Part shown: positions 46,310 to 57,833 of the stretch, piece after piece | Numbering within the stretch: position 1 is the first letter of the stretch | How the letters are laid out: every line of letters starts with the position of its first letter | Assembly: GCA_950295325.1 (NCBI GenBank) | Contig: OX485806.1 | Span: forward strand, 48,357,169 to 48,417,168 | DNA: 60,000 nucleotides | Direction of reading: 5' to 3' | Origin: Polytrichum commune | Taxonomy: Eukaryota; Streptophyta; Polytrichopsida; Polytrichales; Polytrichaceae | Position numbers and translations under genes: made by a program | Notes under the pieces: model-generated | The model's database searches: none | The model's input: only the letters and a program-made list of their open reading frames with translations | Told to the model about the DNA's origin: nothing

Positions 46310-46830
46310 GATGCAAAAGGATGTGATTTAAGTTTCTTGAGTGTTGAGAGGTTTGGAGGTGTGTAGATTACAAATATTTGATTTGAATGTTTTGAGTGTT
46401 CAAGGGTTTCTTTAAGAGGTTTGAAGGTGTTTAAACTCTAATAATACATAACTTGAGAGACTTGAATATTGAGACACTTATTTGAGAGGTTAAGACGTGT
46501 TTAGAATTTAAAGCATTTAACTTGAATGTTTGAGCATTCAATAGTTTTTTGGGAGTTTTGAAGGTGTTTAAATTCGAATAGCACATAACTTGAGTCTAAG
46601 ATTTGAACATTGAGAAACTTATTTGAGAGGTCTGGAAGTGTTTAGAAGTTAAAGCATTTGACTAGAATGTTGTGAGAGTTCAAGAGTTTCTTTTAGAGAT
46701 ACAAAAACTCCAATAAGACATGACTTGAGAGATTTTAGTTCGGAGAAATTTCTATGAGAGTGTAAGACGTATTTGAATTGAAGAGATATCACTTGAGATA
46801 TTTGAGAGTGTAAGGCATTTGCGGTCAGGA
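46310..46830 (+). repeat. Copia-2 leader repeats
   Basis: Diverged repeats of TTGAGAGGTTTGGAGGTGTTT with ACTTGAATGTTTTGAGTGTTC, spacing about 75-115 bp. They are equivalent to those in the Copia-1 leader. Confidence 0.65.
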
Positions 46831-46872
46831 AATTTATTGTTTGAATGTTTTAAATGTATATCCAAGTATACA

Positions 46873-49800
46873 ATGGCATCATTTGATAGCAAAGCCATTA
46901 GAATCATTGACAAATTCAAGGGCGAAAAACTCAATATTTGGAAATTCAAAATCAAAATATTGTTGCCATCCATGGATCTTTAAGATATTGTGGACGAATA
47001 TGAAGAACCTCCACCTTCCAATGTGGATCCCTAAGTATTGAAGGGGTACCAAAGACACGTCAAAAAGGCCATGTCCATCATCGGCCTTAACTTGGCAGCC
47101 AACCAATTTGCGCACATTAATAATTACCTGTGGAGACGTGAAAAACCCTTTGCAACATTGACGAGACGAAGAATTTGTTGAATATATTTTTCATTCGCTG
47201 CAAGTTTTTTTACATGTAAGATGCTAAAGTGCGATGACTTGTTGGACCACGTCAATAAGGTCAAGATGTACGCAGATCAACTCGCTTGTTTGGAGGTACC
47301 CGTGAAATACGAAGACATTGTCATGACCTTACTCGAGAGGTTGCCGGCGTCGTTCGAATACTAGATCACGGCCATGGAGACGATGCCGTTGAAGGAACTT
47401 ATGCTGGACTATGTGACATCACGTTTGTTGTACGTGATGTCGAAATGCAAGGAGAAGAAATTCCAAGGTGGAGATGCCGCCATGGCGTTGCGACAAAGCA
47501 AAGAGGGCAACTCATTTCCTTGCCAAGGCGCAAAATCGTGTTATTATTATGGCAAACCAGGCTACATTGCGCGATTTTGTTATAAAATAAAAAACAAATA
47601 ACGAGAACAAACAAAAAATGCGAATGACAATGACACCTACGCATTTGTAATGCGTAATGAAACACATTCGAATAAATGTACAAGTGGATCATGGATTCGG
47701 ATGCCTCTAAGCACATGACTTTGCATAAGGCTGCATTTGATACTTATGATATAACCACTCCATGCGATATGCATTTGGATAATAATAGCATAGTCCCAAC
47801 TTTTGGAATAAATCCATTGTCATAAAAACAGTTTTGAAAGGTAAAATCAACCATATTCGTATCGAAGATGTCCTCCATGTACGCAAATTGGTGAGAAAAC
47901 TTGTGTCAAAAGGTTCAAAGGTCCAAATCAACCTAAATAAATGCATTATCAAATTTTAGAGAAATCAATTTTGTAAAGGTGCACGAAGTGAAGGCGGCCA
48001 ACTTGGTGCAATTTCCAACGCTCTCAAACTTTGGCACCGCCGCCTTGGCCATTTGAACGTGAAGGGTGTTCATACCTTCCAAATTATGATTAATGGTATG
48101 AACCTTAGAAAATTTTCATGCCCCACATTCCCTCTGTTTTATGAAACGTGCATGGAAGGCAAACAACATAGGGCTGCGTTTCCATATGAAGGAGGGAAGC
48201 AAATGACTAAGCCTTTGAAAATCATGCATTCCAAGTTGTGTGGTGTAATAAGGAATACATCCATGGGCGGTGCAAGCTATTTTGTAACAGTGTAACTATA
48301 TGTGTTGAAATCCAAAGGGAATTGATTTGAGAAGTTCAAAGAGTTCAAGGCAGTCGTAGTGACACAATTAGAGCATAAAATCAAAATGTTTTTATCAAAC
48401 AATGTCGGAGAATTTTTTTCCAAGGCATTTAAACATTTTTGAAGGATTATGGTATTGAGAAGCAAACGTCTACCCCATGTATGCCTCAACTACATAAAAT
48501 GGCGGGGCATGCAAATCGTGGAGATTTCAAGGAGTATGTTGCACACCTCTCCATGAGGAACGCCCGAGACACCATGGATACAATGGGGGCCCCGGAGTGA
48601 CACCCGGGACTTGTGGCGCCGTTGACGATAGGGCCCAAGTGATCTTAGTGTGGGTGAGGGCTACGGGCGTTGGGAACGCCTCCTACCCTGGCCACTAAGA
48701 GGCACGAGAATAAGGCCATAAGCTACGTAAAGCTTATGGTGTGGTGATTCAAAAATGCTCAAGAACACCTCAATCGGAGGTGTGAGCTAGGAAATATGTC
48801 CCAGAACAGCGTTTTGGCACAGTAGTGGCCTGGGAGTGGCTCCCGAGATTGCCAAGGTTTGAACATGCATAACTTTATTAATACTTGCCCGAATGAGGCA
48901 ACTGATGCATTCATCGGCATCTATGTAAAACGTAGATGATAATGGAGTGGTTGCTTGAGCATCAAACATCATACAAGAAAATTATGGTGTTCTGAAGCTG
49001 CTAGGGGGTTCCAGCCCCAGCGGCTAATGCAAAATGTCTACTTGGCCCCAACTTGGTAAAGAGACAAAAGGTTTCTTGACGGTGGGGTAGGGGGCCTGCC
49101 TAGAGTCCTAGAGGCTTATTTGGGTGAGGTGGTATGGCGTCACCCACCCGAGATGGAATGGCACAGCCTTCATGGGCTTTGGCCCAATGTGAGGGCATAG
49201 TTGCCTAATATGGTTTGGGTTGTTGTAATGTTGCATCGGCAATGTGATGATCAACATAATATTGGACTTCCATCCATGGAAGTCCACTTCTAAGAATTGG
49301 TTACCGATTAAGGGGTGAGTCCCATCAGCAAAGTAGGAGGGTTTGTTTCCCTCTTATGAATTATGATGTCCGGAGTAGGAAAACTAACTATTAGCATGGC
49401 GGAATGCGAAGGGGTAGCGCTCGTGACCCTTGCTAGAAATGAAAATGGTTAAGATGGTTGAGGGGAATTAACAAGGGTTGCGATAGACTATATTTCATGC
49501 TTAAGACCTTAACAAATCATTTTGGGCGGAAACGGTGGTAAATGCGGTTTACACACAAAAAACCATTATCCAACAAGGGCGTTGAATTCCATTACTTCGG
49601 ATGCGGATTGAGATTTTGCATTGCACACAAGCGTGTAATTGTGTGCGTTACCTACGTAATGGTGTCGGATGTATGAAGGGATAAGTTTGGCATAAAAGGA
49701 ACAAAAGGTTTTTTTTATTATTACTATGAGGAGACCAAGGCCTATAGGCTAATGTATTTATAAACTAACAAATCATAAACAGTAGAGATGTGGTATTCAT

Positions 49801-51336
49801 AGAAAATGATAGGAACATTGGAAATGCTTTGGAAAGTTGTTCAAGTTGGAGAAATGAAGGCCCTAAGGCTGTTGTTGTGGATGAACCTTCCAAATCATCT
49901 TTTTTTTGATGATGGTAAGGAGCGCGAGGAACAAGTTAGAGATTGCTTGATTGCAAATGAGAAGGCAATTAAAATTTCCACAGAGAATGAGGGCCGCGTT
50001 GAGAGATTCAACAATGATGGAAAATATCCTAAGAAGGAACGGCGTTCACTTTGAAAGTGGTGGAAGAATCACATTCTACTCCAACACGGCGAATAACGGG
50101 TCAATGTGGCATTGTTGGTTAATCCTTTGATTTTGTGCAAAACATTGAGATTCAAAGATGCGAACAACTGGGAGGTCGTAATGCAATAGGATTACGACTC
50201 GCTCATGGCCAACAGTACGTGGGAATCAACCAAACTTTCAAAAGATCGAAAGAGTGTAGGATGCAAATGGGTGTTCCGCACCAAGACAGATGCATTGTGT
50301 GAAATTGTTAGGTACAAAACACGGTTAACAACAAAGGGATATTTACAAGTGGCTGGAGCGGATTTTAATGAGACTTTTGCTCATGTGGTGAAGTTTATCA
50401 CCATTCGATGTATATTTGCATTAGGAGCAACCATGAATTAGAAGATCCACCAAATGAATGTAAAAACGACGTTTTTGAAAATATTGGAAGTGGAGAAATA
50501 TATGAATCAACTGGAGGGTTTCGTATAAGAGGGGAAAAAAAATCTTGTGTACAAGTTCAAAAAAACTTTGTATGGGCTCAAACAATCGCCGAGGACGTGG
50601 TACCACTATATCGACTCATTCTTCATTGACAAGGGCTTTTGTAAGAGCCAAACCGATCATTCGTTGTACGTCAAACAAACATGTGAGTATTTGTTGGTGG
50701 CAATCCTCTACGTGGATGATTTGATCATATTGGGAGGCAATGGAACCCAATTCAAGTGGATCAAATCAGAGCTCGAGAAGGAATTTGAGATGAGCAATAT
50801 CGAAGAATTTTATTATTATTAAGGATTGGAATTTGAGAGGAATAGAGAAGCCCATACCATTACCATGAACAAGAAGAGCTACATCAAAGAGATCCTCAAG
50901 CATTTTAACATGGAAAAATACAAACCAATGAGAACTTTGTTTGATGTGAATTCTAAATTGTTACAACTTTCGGCTAAGAAATTCATGAATGTGCAAAGGA
51001 AAATAAAGGTGTTCCATATTAGGCCGGAGTAGGATTTTTCACGTATGCAATGGTGGCCACGAGGGATGATATTGCATTTGCGATAAGTACGGTGAGCCAA
51101 TTCATGTCGAAGGCCATTCCACCGCATTGGATGGTCGTAAAACGCATCTTGAAGTATTTGAAGGGCACCTTGGACTTCAAATTATGCCTCGGAGACAAAA
51201 ACATTGTCTTAAGAGGTTTTTGTAATGCGGATTGGGTGGGAGATGCAACGACTGGCGCTCCACCATGGGGTACGTATTTTTTGTTGGTGTTGGAGTCATT
51301 CAGTGAAAATGCAAGAAATAACTAACCATTGCATTG
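46873..51336 (+). pseudogene. Copia-2 gag-pol remnant, main part
   Basis: The gag starts at 46873 (MASFDSKAIRIIDKFKGEKL, then NIWKFKIKILLPSMD and a stop). It continues with EEPPPSNVDP, HVNKVKMYADQLACLEVPVK and KELMLDYVTSRLLYVMSKCK. The zinc knuckle reads CYYYGKPGYIARFC: the second Cys and the His have both become Tyr. Protease remnants follow near 47690. The integrase has LWHRRLGHLNVKGVHTFQ (from about 48030) and CMEGKQHRAAFPYEGGKQM, then is cut by the family-1 LTR at 48537 and resumes at 49486. Reverse transcriptase has VGCKWVFRTKTD (near 50258), KKTLYGLKQSPRTWY and the catalytic YVDD at 50709-50720. RNase H has RDDIAFAISTVSQFMS and CNADWVGD. Several stops and frameshifts make it non-functional. 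Confidence 0.88.
48537..49485 (+). mobile_element. Family-1 solo LTR, copy F, TSD GAGTA/GACTA
   Basis: A 949-bp unit from TGTTGCACACCTCTCC to AAGGGTTGCGATA. Flanking 5-mers GAGTA (48532-48536) and GACTA (49486-49490) differ at one base. The Copia integrase frame on both sides is interrupted precisely here. Terminal CA has become TA. The hairpin landmarks are present, but the 24-bp palindrome is changed (CAGAACAGCGTTTTGGCAC). No internal region is present. Confidence 0.86.
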
Positions 51337-52492
51337 CTTACTGTGAGCCCGAAAAACGTGCTCACATGTTAATTAACCTCACATAAATTATGGGGAAATG
51401 AAAAAACAACCGAAGAAGGTATCTCTACCCTTAAAAAAACATCACATGAACTAAACTAAGATAAAAAGGGATAAGTGCAATTAACTTGCGCAAGAAGGAG
51501 GAGTCTTAGAAGGGGGAAAAACGCCAAGGAAGGAGGCCAAATCCTTTTTTTTTCAGGCGGCCCGAAAATGCCGGGCAACGTGAGAAAAAAAGAAAAGTTT
51601 GAGGGATCTCGGGATGTAGGAGAGGAGAAACTCATTATGGAAGGTAGGGAAGAGAGAAGGAGGGGTATGCGGAAGCCCTGCTCTAGTGGGAAGTAGTGGG
51701 GATGGAGGTGAAGCTAAGATCCTTGGTAAGAGAGGAAGTAGTACGTGCGAAGTCGGGTAGTGGATTGTGATCTATGAGGGGCTCTGCTAATGACAGCAAC
51801 AATGTTGTTCTCCGATCGTGGACGTTGTGGATTAGGGGGAAAGGAGGGTGGCTAAGTGTGAGCCCAATATGGTGCCCACATGTGTTTTTAATCCTAAAAA
51901 ACATTAAGACCTTAGGCTTTGTATTTACATTGAATATTCAAAAGGATAAAAAAACTGAGACTTTAAGTTTAGGTTTGAGTTGAGTTTAAAGGTTTATATG
52001 GGAATTACTTTGGGCTTTGAGGCTAGAAGTATTGATTTGGGAATTAATTAATTGTAGGTAAAGCTTAGAGCTAGTTGGGACATGACCTAGGTTAGCATTT
52101 GCTTTAGGGTGGTTGATTAGGCCAAAGCATTGTTTGTTTTAGGGTTAGAGTTACATCGTTTAGAGGGGGAGGGGGCCTTCTCAAATAGATTGACCTTGAA
52201 ATTCTCGGATCAACGAAGGGTGGCCTTGGAAGCGTCGGGTCGGGGATCATTTTTTCTCTCTCTCGGAGGCGGCAATAGAGCTGCCGCGCCAGGGCGAAGC
52301 ACTGCCCAAAAACACAACTACCTCCGGTGTCGCAACTCATTAGAACCAATGGTATGGTCAAATTCCACATGCACATGATCCTTGTTCCAATTTGAGCCTC
52401 ACAACCTTTTGGAAACCCCGGGCTCACCATCATAACCCGCATTTTTGATAGCCATGTTTCCCTCAAAGTGCGAGCTCAAAACTTGGAACCCT

Positions 52493-52504
52493 GCTCTGAT
52501 ACCA
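52493..52504 (-). other. Primer-binding site complementary to initiator Met tRNA
   Basis: On the minus strand TGGTATCAGAGC begins two bases after the LTR end (GGTTGCGACA, TT, TGGTATCAGAGC, then AGGGTTCC). This 12-mer is the standard plant LTR-retrotransposon site complementary to the 3' end of tRNA-iMet. Confidence 0.93.
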
Positions 52505-53181
52505 AATGTCGCAACCCTTGCTAGCCCCCTTAGCAATCTTCCCAATTTTCCTTTCTAGCAAAGGTTACGAGCGCTAACCCTTCGCATTCCGCCATGCTAA
52601 TGGTTAGCTCCTCCTACCCCGGACCTTATAGTTCGTAGGAGGGAACCAACCCTCCTACTTTGCTTTCGGGACTCACCCCTTAATTGGTAACCCATTTCTT
52701 CGATGTGGACTTCCATCCATGCAAGTCCAATCCTATGTTGATCATCGCGTTGCCGGAGCAACACTACTACAACCCGAACCATACTAGGCAACTATGGCCT
52801 CATAATGGGCCAATGCCCATGGAGGCCTTGCCGTTCGGCCTCGGGTGGGTGAGGCCACACCACCTCACCCATATAAGCCTCTAGGACTCTACGCGGGGCC
52901 CCTACCCCACCGTCAACCAACCTCTTGTCTCTCTACCAAGAGTTGGGGCCAAGTGGACATTTTCCTTTAGCTGCTGGGCCTAGAACCCCCCTAGCAGCTT
53001 CAGACCATCATAACTTCCTTGTATGATGTCTGATCATAACAACCAACCACTTCATCTTCATCTACGCTTCACGTAGATGCCGATGGACTCCTCACTTGCC
53101 CCATTCGGGCAAGTCTTGAGGAAGTTATGCCTGTTTAAACCTTGGCAGTCCCGGGAATCACTCCCAGGCACTGCTGTACCA

Positions 53182-53205
53182 GGGCGCTGTCCCGGGACAG
53201 CGCCC
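53182..53205. repeat. Perfect 24-bp palindrome in family-1 LTR
   Basis: Arms GGGCGCTGTCCC and GGGACAGCGCCC with no spacer. The same palindrome is perfect at 14867-14890, is kept as a 20-bp core at 58111-58130, and is decayed in copies E and F. In copy G five further short hairpins lie on the same LTR: 52749-52762, 52837-52856, 53060-53078, 53277-53300 and 53337-53351. Confidence 0.92.
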
Positions 53206-56179
53206 CACTCAAATGGCCATAACTCCTAGCTCACACCTCCGATTGAGGTGTTCTTGAGCATTCTAGAATCACCACGCCATGAGCTACGCATAGCTCATGG
53301 CCTTACCCTTGTGCCTCCTAGTCTCCGTGGGTGAGAGGCGTTCCCAACGCCCGAGGCCCTCACCCACACTAGGATCACTTGGGCCCTCTTAGCAACGGCG
53401 CTACAAGTCCCGGGTGTCACTCCGGGGTCCCCCTTGTGCCCATGGTGTTTCGGGCACTCCTCATGGAGAGGTGCGCGACATCCGGACTTTGATGTAGAGG
53501 CTGAAGAAGGGAGGGACCCTGAGTGGGATGCCAAAAGAACATGGCTACAAGCTGGTAATTTCTCAGGGTAAAGGGGACAGCCGACTGTTTGGCAACTACC
53601 ACGGAGTCCAAGGAGATCTCGGGGAAACACTGAGGGCAGGTTGGAAGGGATGCCATTTGAAGGCATCAAGAGGAGGGGGCAGGTGCAATGAGTTGCCGCC
53701 AATTCTCGATTGACTAAGATCTTGGGTTTGTGGGGATTCGCCATTACAGACAAGGTAGCTAGTCGTGAGGTTCAGACTTAAAACTTAAAGATTGGCTGGG
53801 AGGCTCGCTGAATTCACTGCCATTAATTCAACTCATTCATCCACGAGTAACAGAAGGGAGGGTGTGACACAAGCCGAATCCAGGAGCGGGAAGGCTTATT
53901 CTACTAGGAGTTCAGATATTCAGAGAAGCGGACTAAAAATTCGGTGCCGCAATGGCTGGGCATTCATGAGGCTGACTTCACCGCTGAATCAATCGCAATG
54001 CCGAGGGAACTACTCGGATAACAGGGAGGTTACCAATATAGGTGGCAGAGATATGGCGAGGAGGACTAAACATTAGCCGCCAGAGTGGATTGGCTCTGAG
54101 GCAGCCTGATGTTGGCAAGTGCAGAAGGAAGGGGTGGGTCTGAGACGACAGTCGGATGCGGCAAAGCAGAGCACCCAACTAACTCCGCTGGTTCCCAACT
54201 GCCGAAGGCAGAGGTGACAAAGCCGTGGCTGCTTGACTTAGGCAATGTACCATTGTTGAACAAGGTGGGTCCAACAAGGTTTAAGATGGGTTTAAGGATA
54301 ATCAGCTAAGTGTGAACTAGTAAGCAGCTGTTAATTAGAAGTTAGGGGTAGCCAGCATTAGGGGTGAGGTGCTAATGGTTTTGTTGAGTAGTTACTAGGT
54401 TATTAGTTAAGTGTGGGAATTGATGCAAGCAAGCCAATTGTAACATTGGTGTTGCTTCTAGGCAGAGGGATTGGGTTAGGGTAGCACATTAGCTCAAAGT
54501 GTGTGCGATTGTGGATCAATGATTTCTGAATGACTATGAAGAATCGGAGTATTTCTAAATACTCGGAACATTGTGGCATTGAATAAAACTTGTGTGTTGG
54601 ACATTTTCACTGGGAAGGCATAAGAATCCAAGTTCCAAGGAATCATTGGTGTTAAACAAATGCATGTGAGCCCTAGGCTTCCACCCGGACTACGACGCAC
54701 AAGGGTGGGGGTTTAGGGCTGACACTAAGGTAGCAAAGCCTCTGAGCTTCGAAGGAGGTTTTGAAGGGGTCGACCCACGGGTTGGAGTTTCCAATCGCTA
54801 GATCGGATGTCCTTGATCCTGCGGTGGCCGAAGAACACATGGTGCAGTGAGGCGGAGTGGCTACGGCGGTTGGGTCATCTGTGGTAGTTTCAACTGGTGT
54901 TGCAACCTCAAAATTCCAAGGAGCTGGGGGGCAGATCACCCCGAAGGTACTACGCTGTCACCGCCGCGCAAACATTGTGCCCTATGACCGATTGTCCTTT
55001 CTCTTCCTTTGTCTGTTTAACCTTCCATCCGTTAGGCAAATCGGAATCGGAAGGAAGAGATTTCCGGAAGGATGCTGCGTTATAGACCGCGTGTGGCCAA
55101 CTTGAAGCGAGAGGAGGGAAGGCCGCACCTCCTATATTTTTTTGTCATGAGTTTTTAGCTTCACTGGGCGACGGTGGTGCAAGGATTGATCGCCGCTGCA
55201 AGGATTGGGATTTCAAAAAACGAGTCGAAGTTTTTCGGGAGCTTGAGAGATTGTACGTTGGGCTGTTGAAAATTGTGCATGGAAAAAGATTCCGGTGAGC
55301 TTGCGGTCTACTGCTAGGCTTAATAGATGAGAGGAAGTGTGGTGAGCAATGAGGTCAATGCGGTGGCGGTGATGCTTGGTCGGACTGGGTTGTCCAGGAT
55401 AATACTAGAAGGGGTCTTACATAGGAATCTAGTAGTTCAATCTGATGCCTCACCTCGTCTCCTCTTTGAACCACATTGCCAGCGACAATCTCACGTTACC
55501 AACACCAAACAGTGTGCCCACATTGCATCAACATTGTTGCCCCGGCCATCCCAGCCACGCTGTCAAGGCTGTGAGGATGTCTGTGTGGGTCTTCGAATCA
55601 TGTATTTGATAACAAGGCACCTTGAGTTTTTACCTGCACAGCGGAAGAGCGGAGGACATACCACCATGAATTACCGGGGAGGGTGGAGAAACTTCAGCTT
55701 TTGCTGCTGTGATTACTAATTTGCACAAACTTAGAGGTTTGGTCAAAGTAAGGGTTAATGACATGACAAGTTGAATGTTTGGAAGAAAAAAAAAATGCTA
55801 TCAACCAAAGTGACACGGGTTCCTAGGCCGGGACCAATCCTTGTTTGTGTTGCTTTGTGCAACATGAGGCCGACACTGTTGTGGGGCTAAGGCAGGGGAT
55901 TAAAATTTGTTGGGGTAAACCTGTAGGAGGAGGTTACGGCTATTAGCTTTGGGTGTGAAGGGGGCCTAATGGGATTGTTGATGCTTGATATTGTATGACT
56001 ACTAAGCATTTGTGAATGTTTGCTTGCGATTAATAAAAAGGTGTCATGCATACCAATTCTCTCACACTTGCATGGACTAGAGGTGCGCATGTGAATGATA
56101 ACCTAGGAAGTGTGAAGAAGAACTTTCCACCCGGACTAGGACGCAATTAAGGGTGGGGTTGATTCTTACTCACACCTAC

Positions 56180-56490
56180 GTCGGAGGCGAAGTACATGGC
56201 TACTAGCCATTGTACTTAGGAAACAGTTCGGCTTCGGCAACTTCTGGCGGATGTGGGATATAAGCAAGAAATACCTACATCCTTTATGTGTGACAATCAA
56301 GGATGCATAGCACTTTCAAAGAATCTCACACTCCATTCTTGCACCAAACATATCGATGTACAACATCACTTTATTAGAGAGAAATTAAAAAACCAAAAGA
56401 TATGTTTGAAGTATTATCCTATGAAAGATATGATAATGGACGTGCTAATCAAATTGCTTGCAAATGATCGGCATCAAACATTAACATAGG
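56180..56490 (+). pseudogene. Copia-2 RNase H C-terminal part
   Basis: It resumes the RNase H frame after the family-2 insertion: SEAKYMATSHCT, a stop, then ETVRLRQLLADVGYKQEIPT, CDNQGCIALSKNLTLHSCTK, HIDVQHHFIREKLKNQKICL and LIKLLANDRHQTL. This is the conserved end of Copia pol. One stop breaks it. Confidence 0.9.
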
Positions 56491-56530
56491 CAATGGATTT
56501 AGAAACCTTTGAATACTCGCAAAGTGGGAG

Positions 56531-56786
56531 TATAGAAGGTAGATAATTAGATTGCTCGTAGTCAATAGAAATATGAAGGAAAAAACATGAAAAAGAATAA
56601 GATTAGAATAAGGCTACCATGCTAGTTGGAAGAGGGATCCCATATTGTTTGTGTGAACCAATAAAGAGAAAAAAATCAATAAAAAAACAATGCAAGGAAA
56701 GCATGAGACCATATCACTCCAAACATTGTTCATATGCCTTTGTATAGGTATCTATGTTTGTGCAATCTTTTCTCTTATTAATTCCA
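56531..56786 (+). mobile_element. 3' LTR of Copia-2
   Basis: It starts TATAGAAGGTAGATAATTAG (TG mutated to TA) right after the purine run AAAGTGGGAG and ends CTTATTAATTCCA. It is collinear with 44007-44271 with scattered substitutions and a few small gaps. Confidence 0.78.
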
Positions 56787-57833
56787 ATACCAATGTAATA
56801 ATATTGGAAGTTATTTTGTTATAAAACCATATGATCATTTATAAACATTAGGGGTTGGTTTTGCCATGATTTATGTTATATTAATAACTAGATTCATTTG
56901 ATATTGATATGGTGACATTTGGATTTTTTGGACATATGTTTTGGAGGCATTTTGGCATTGAAGCCATAATGAATAAGTGTAATTTTAACTAAAATTGGAA
57001 GAAAATATATTTTTCATTTCAAAAATGCATAATATTATTTTTGGTTCATATTTGAGCACTTGAGAATTTTAATTCTATGCAATAAATTTTTTGAATTAGC
57101 TCATGTTTGATATGTGTGCAAAGCAAGCCTACGGCACCACACTAATTAATTTCCAAATATTTATATTTATTTTCATAAATGGGCTAAATTCACATTTGGA
57201 GATTTTGAACAAAATAGATTGCCTCTAAAATAATAATACAATCATCAAGAAAACAATACCAACCATAAATTAAATTCAATATATACCCTAGATTATTCCA
57301 TCGTTGGATTTATATGGCTTAAGTTTTTGATTAAAGCACTTTGAAATGCTCTAGAAATATATTTGAAATGCCCTCAATAATACTACATCCGATCAATAAG
57401 GACTTGAGAAAAAAATCTAAAACATAACACATTTTTACATATTAGATTGAAAACAATATTTTGTTTGAAATTATATTTCACTCCATACATGTTCCTTTAG
57501 GGATTAAAATAGAGCATGTTGATATCAAATACCTTCCAAAACAATCAATGTTTTAGAACTATTCATGTTTAAACCACAAAATGAAATGAACGGTAAGCAT
57601 GTTAAAATGAACCATAAAATTTGGAATTAAGGTAGACATAGAACCTTTGAGCACCAATTCAAGTTATGTAATAATAAACCATGATAAATGCATTTAATTC
57701 ACCATTGTCAAACTTGGTGTAGTCAAGTTGTTTGCAATTCATGGATTTTTTGCAAATCATGTTGTAGGATTATCACGTACATGAACCCTCATTTGGTTTG
57801 AAAGCAACCCATTATGTAACAATGGCGGCTATA
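56787..57833. other. AT-rich intergenic stretch
   Basis: No gene, RNA or repeat is supported between the Copia 3' LTR and the next family-1 LTR. Confidence 0.5.

Larger units (their letters stand above)
52328..53480 (-). mobile_element. Family-1 element, copy G: LTR, primer site, 3' LTR stub, TSD TCCGG
   Basis: On the minus strand this is a complete LTR (53480 to 52507, 974 bp, TGTCGCGCACC...GGGTTGCGACA), two bases, a primer-binding site (52504-52493), about 156 bp of interior, and GTTGCGACA (52336-52328), which is the last nine bases of a second LTR. Exact duplications TCCGG lie at 52323-52327 and 53481-53485. It is therefore a retrotransposon reduced by a deletion that removed nearly all of its interior and 3' LTR. 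The short interior includes ATGGCTATCAAAAATGCGGG, which may be the start of its gag (MAIKNAGYDGEPGVSKRL), but no family could be recognised. This copy proves that family 1 is an LTR and sets its orientation. Confidence 0.9.
51857..54724 (+). mobile_element. Family-2 solo LTR, copy iv (inner), TSD CTAAG
   Basis: It starts TGTGAGCCCAATATGGTGCC and ends GGGGGTTTAGGGCTGACA, with exact duplications CTAAG at 51852-51856 and 54725-54729. It is inserted in the same orientation into another family-2 LTR (copy iii), and itself contains a family-1 element (52328-53480). Without that insertion it is about 1.71 kb. Near the right end CCACCCGGACTACGACGCAC matches copies i-iii. Confidence 0.86.
51342..56174 (+). 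mobile_element. Family-2 solo LTR, copy iii (outer), TSD CTTAC/CCTAC
   Basis: It starts TGTGAGCCCGAAAAACGTGC and ends GGGTGGGGTTGATTCTTACTCACA. Flanking 5-mers are CTTAC (51337-51341) and CCTAC (56175-56179), with one mismatch. The Copia RNase H reading frame stops at the left boundary and resumes at the right one (EAKYMATSHCT), which confirms the insertion. The unit is 4833 bp, of which 2873 bp is a nested younger copy and its duplication, leaving about 1.96 kb. Near the right end CCACCCGGACTAGGACGCAA matches the other family-2 ends. The open frames inside (51475-52466, 55327-55719) are repeated LTR sequence without recognised domains. Confidence 0.82.
46143..56786 (+). mobile_element. Copia-2: leader, gag-pol and 3' LTR with nested insertions
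   Basis: This is the second interior of the Copia tandem. The leader starts at 46143, the gag ATG is at 46873, and pol runs to 51336 and again from 56180 to about 56490. The 3' LTR is 56531-56786, preceded by a purine run, GCAAAGTGGGAG, that fits a polypurine tract. Inserted inside are a family-1 LTR (48537-49485) in the integrase, and a family-2 LTR (51342-56174) in RNase H that itself carries two further insertions. Removing the insertions leaves about 4.8 kb, a normal Copia size. No target duplication was found at its outer right end. Confidence 0.75.

Noticed and set aside
52104-52466. 120-codon minus-strand frame beside the primer site, first considered as gag
   Set aside because: It crosses the TCCGG duplication and leaves the element, so it mixes family-1 interior with family-2 LTR and cannot be one protein.
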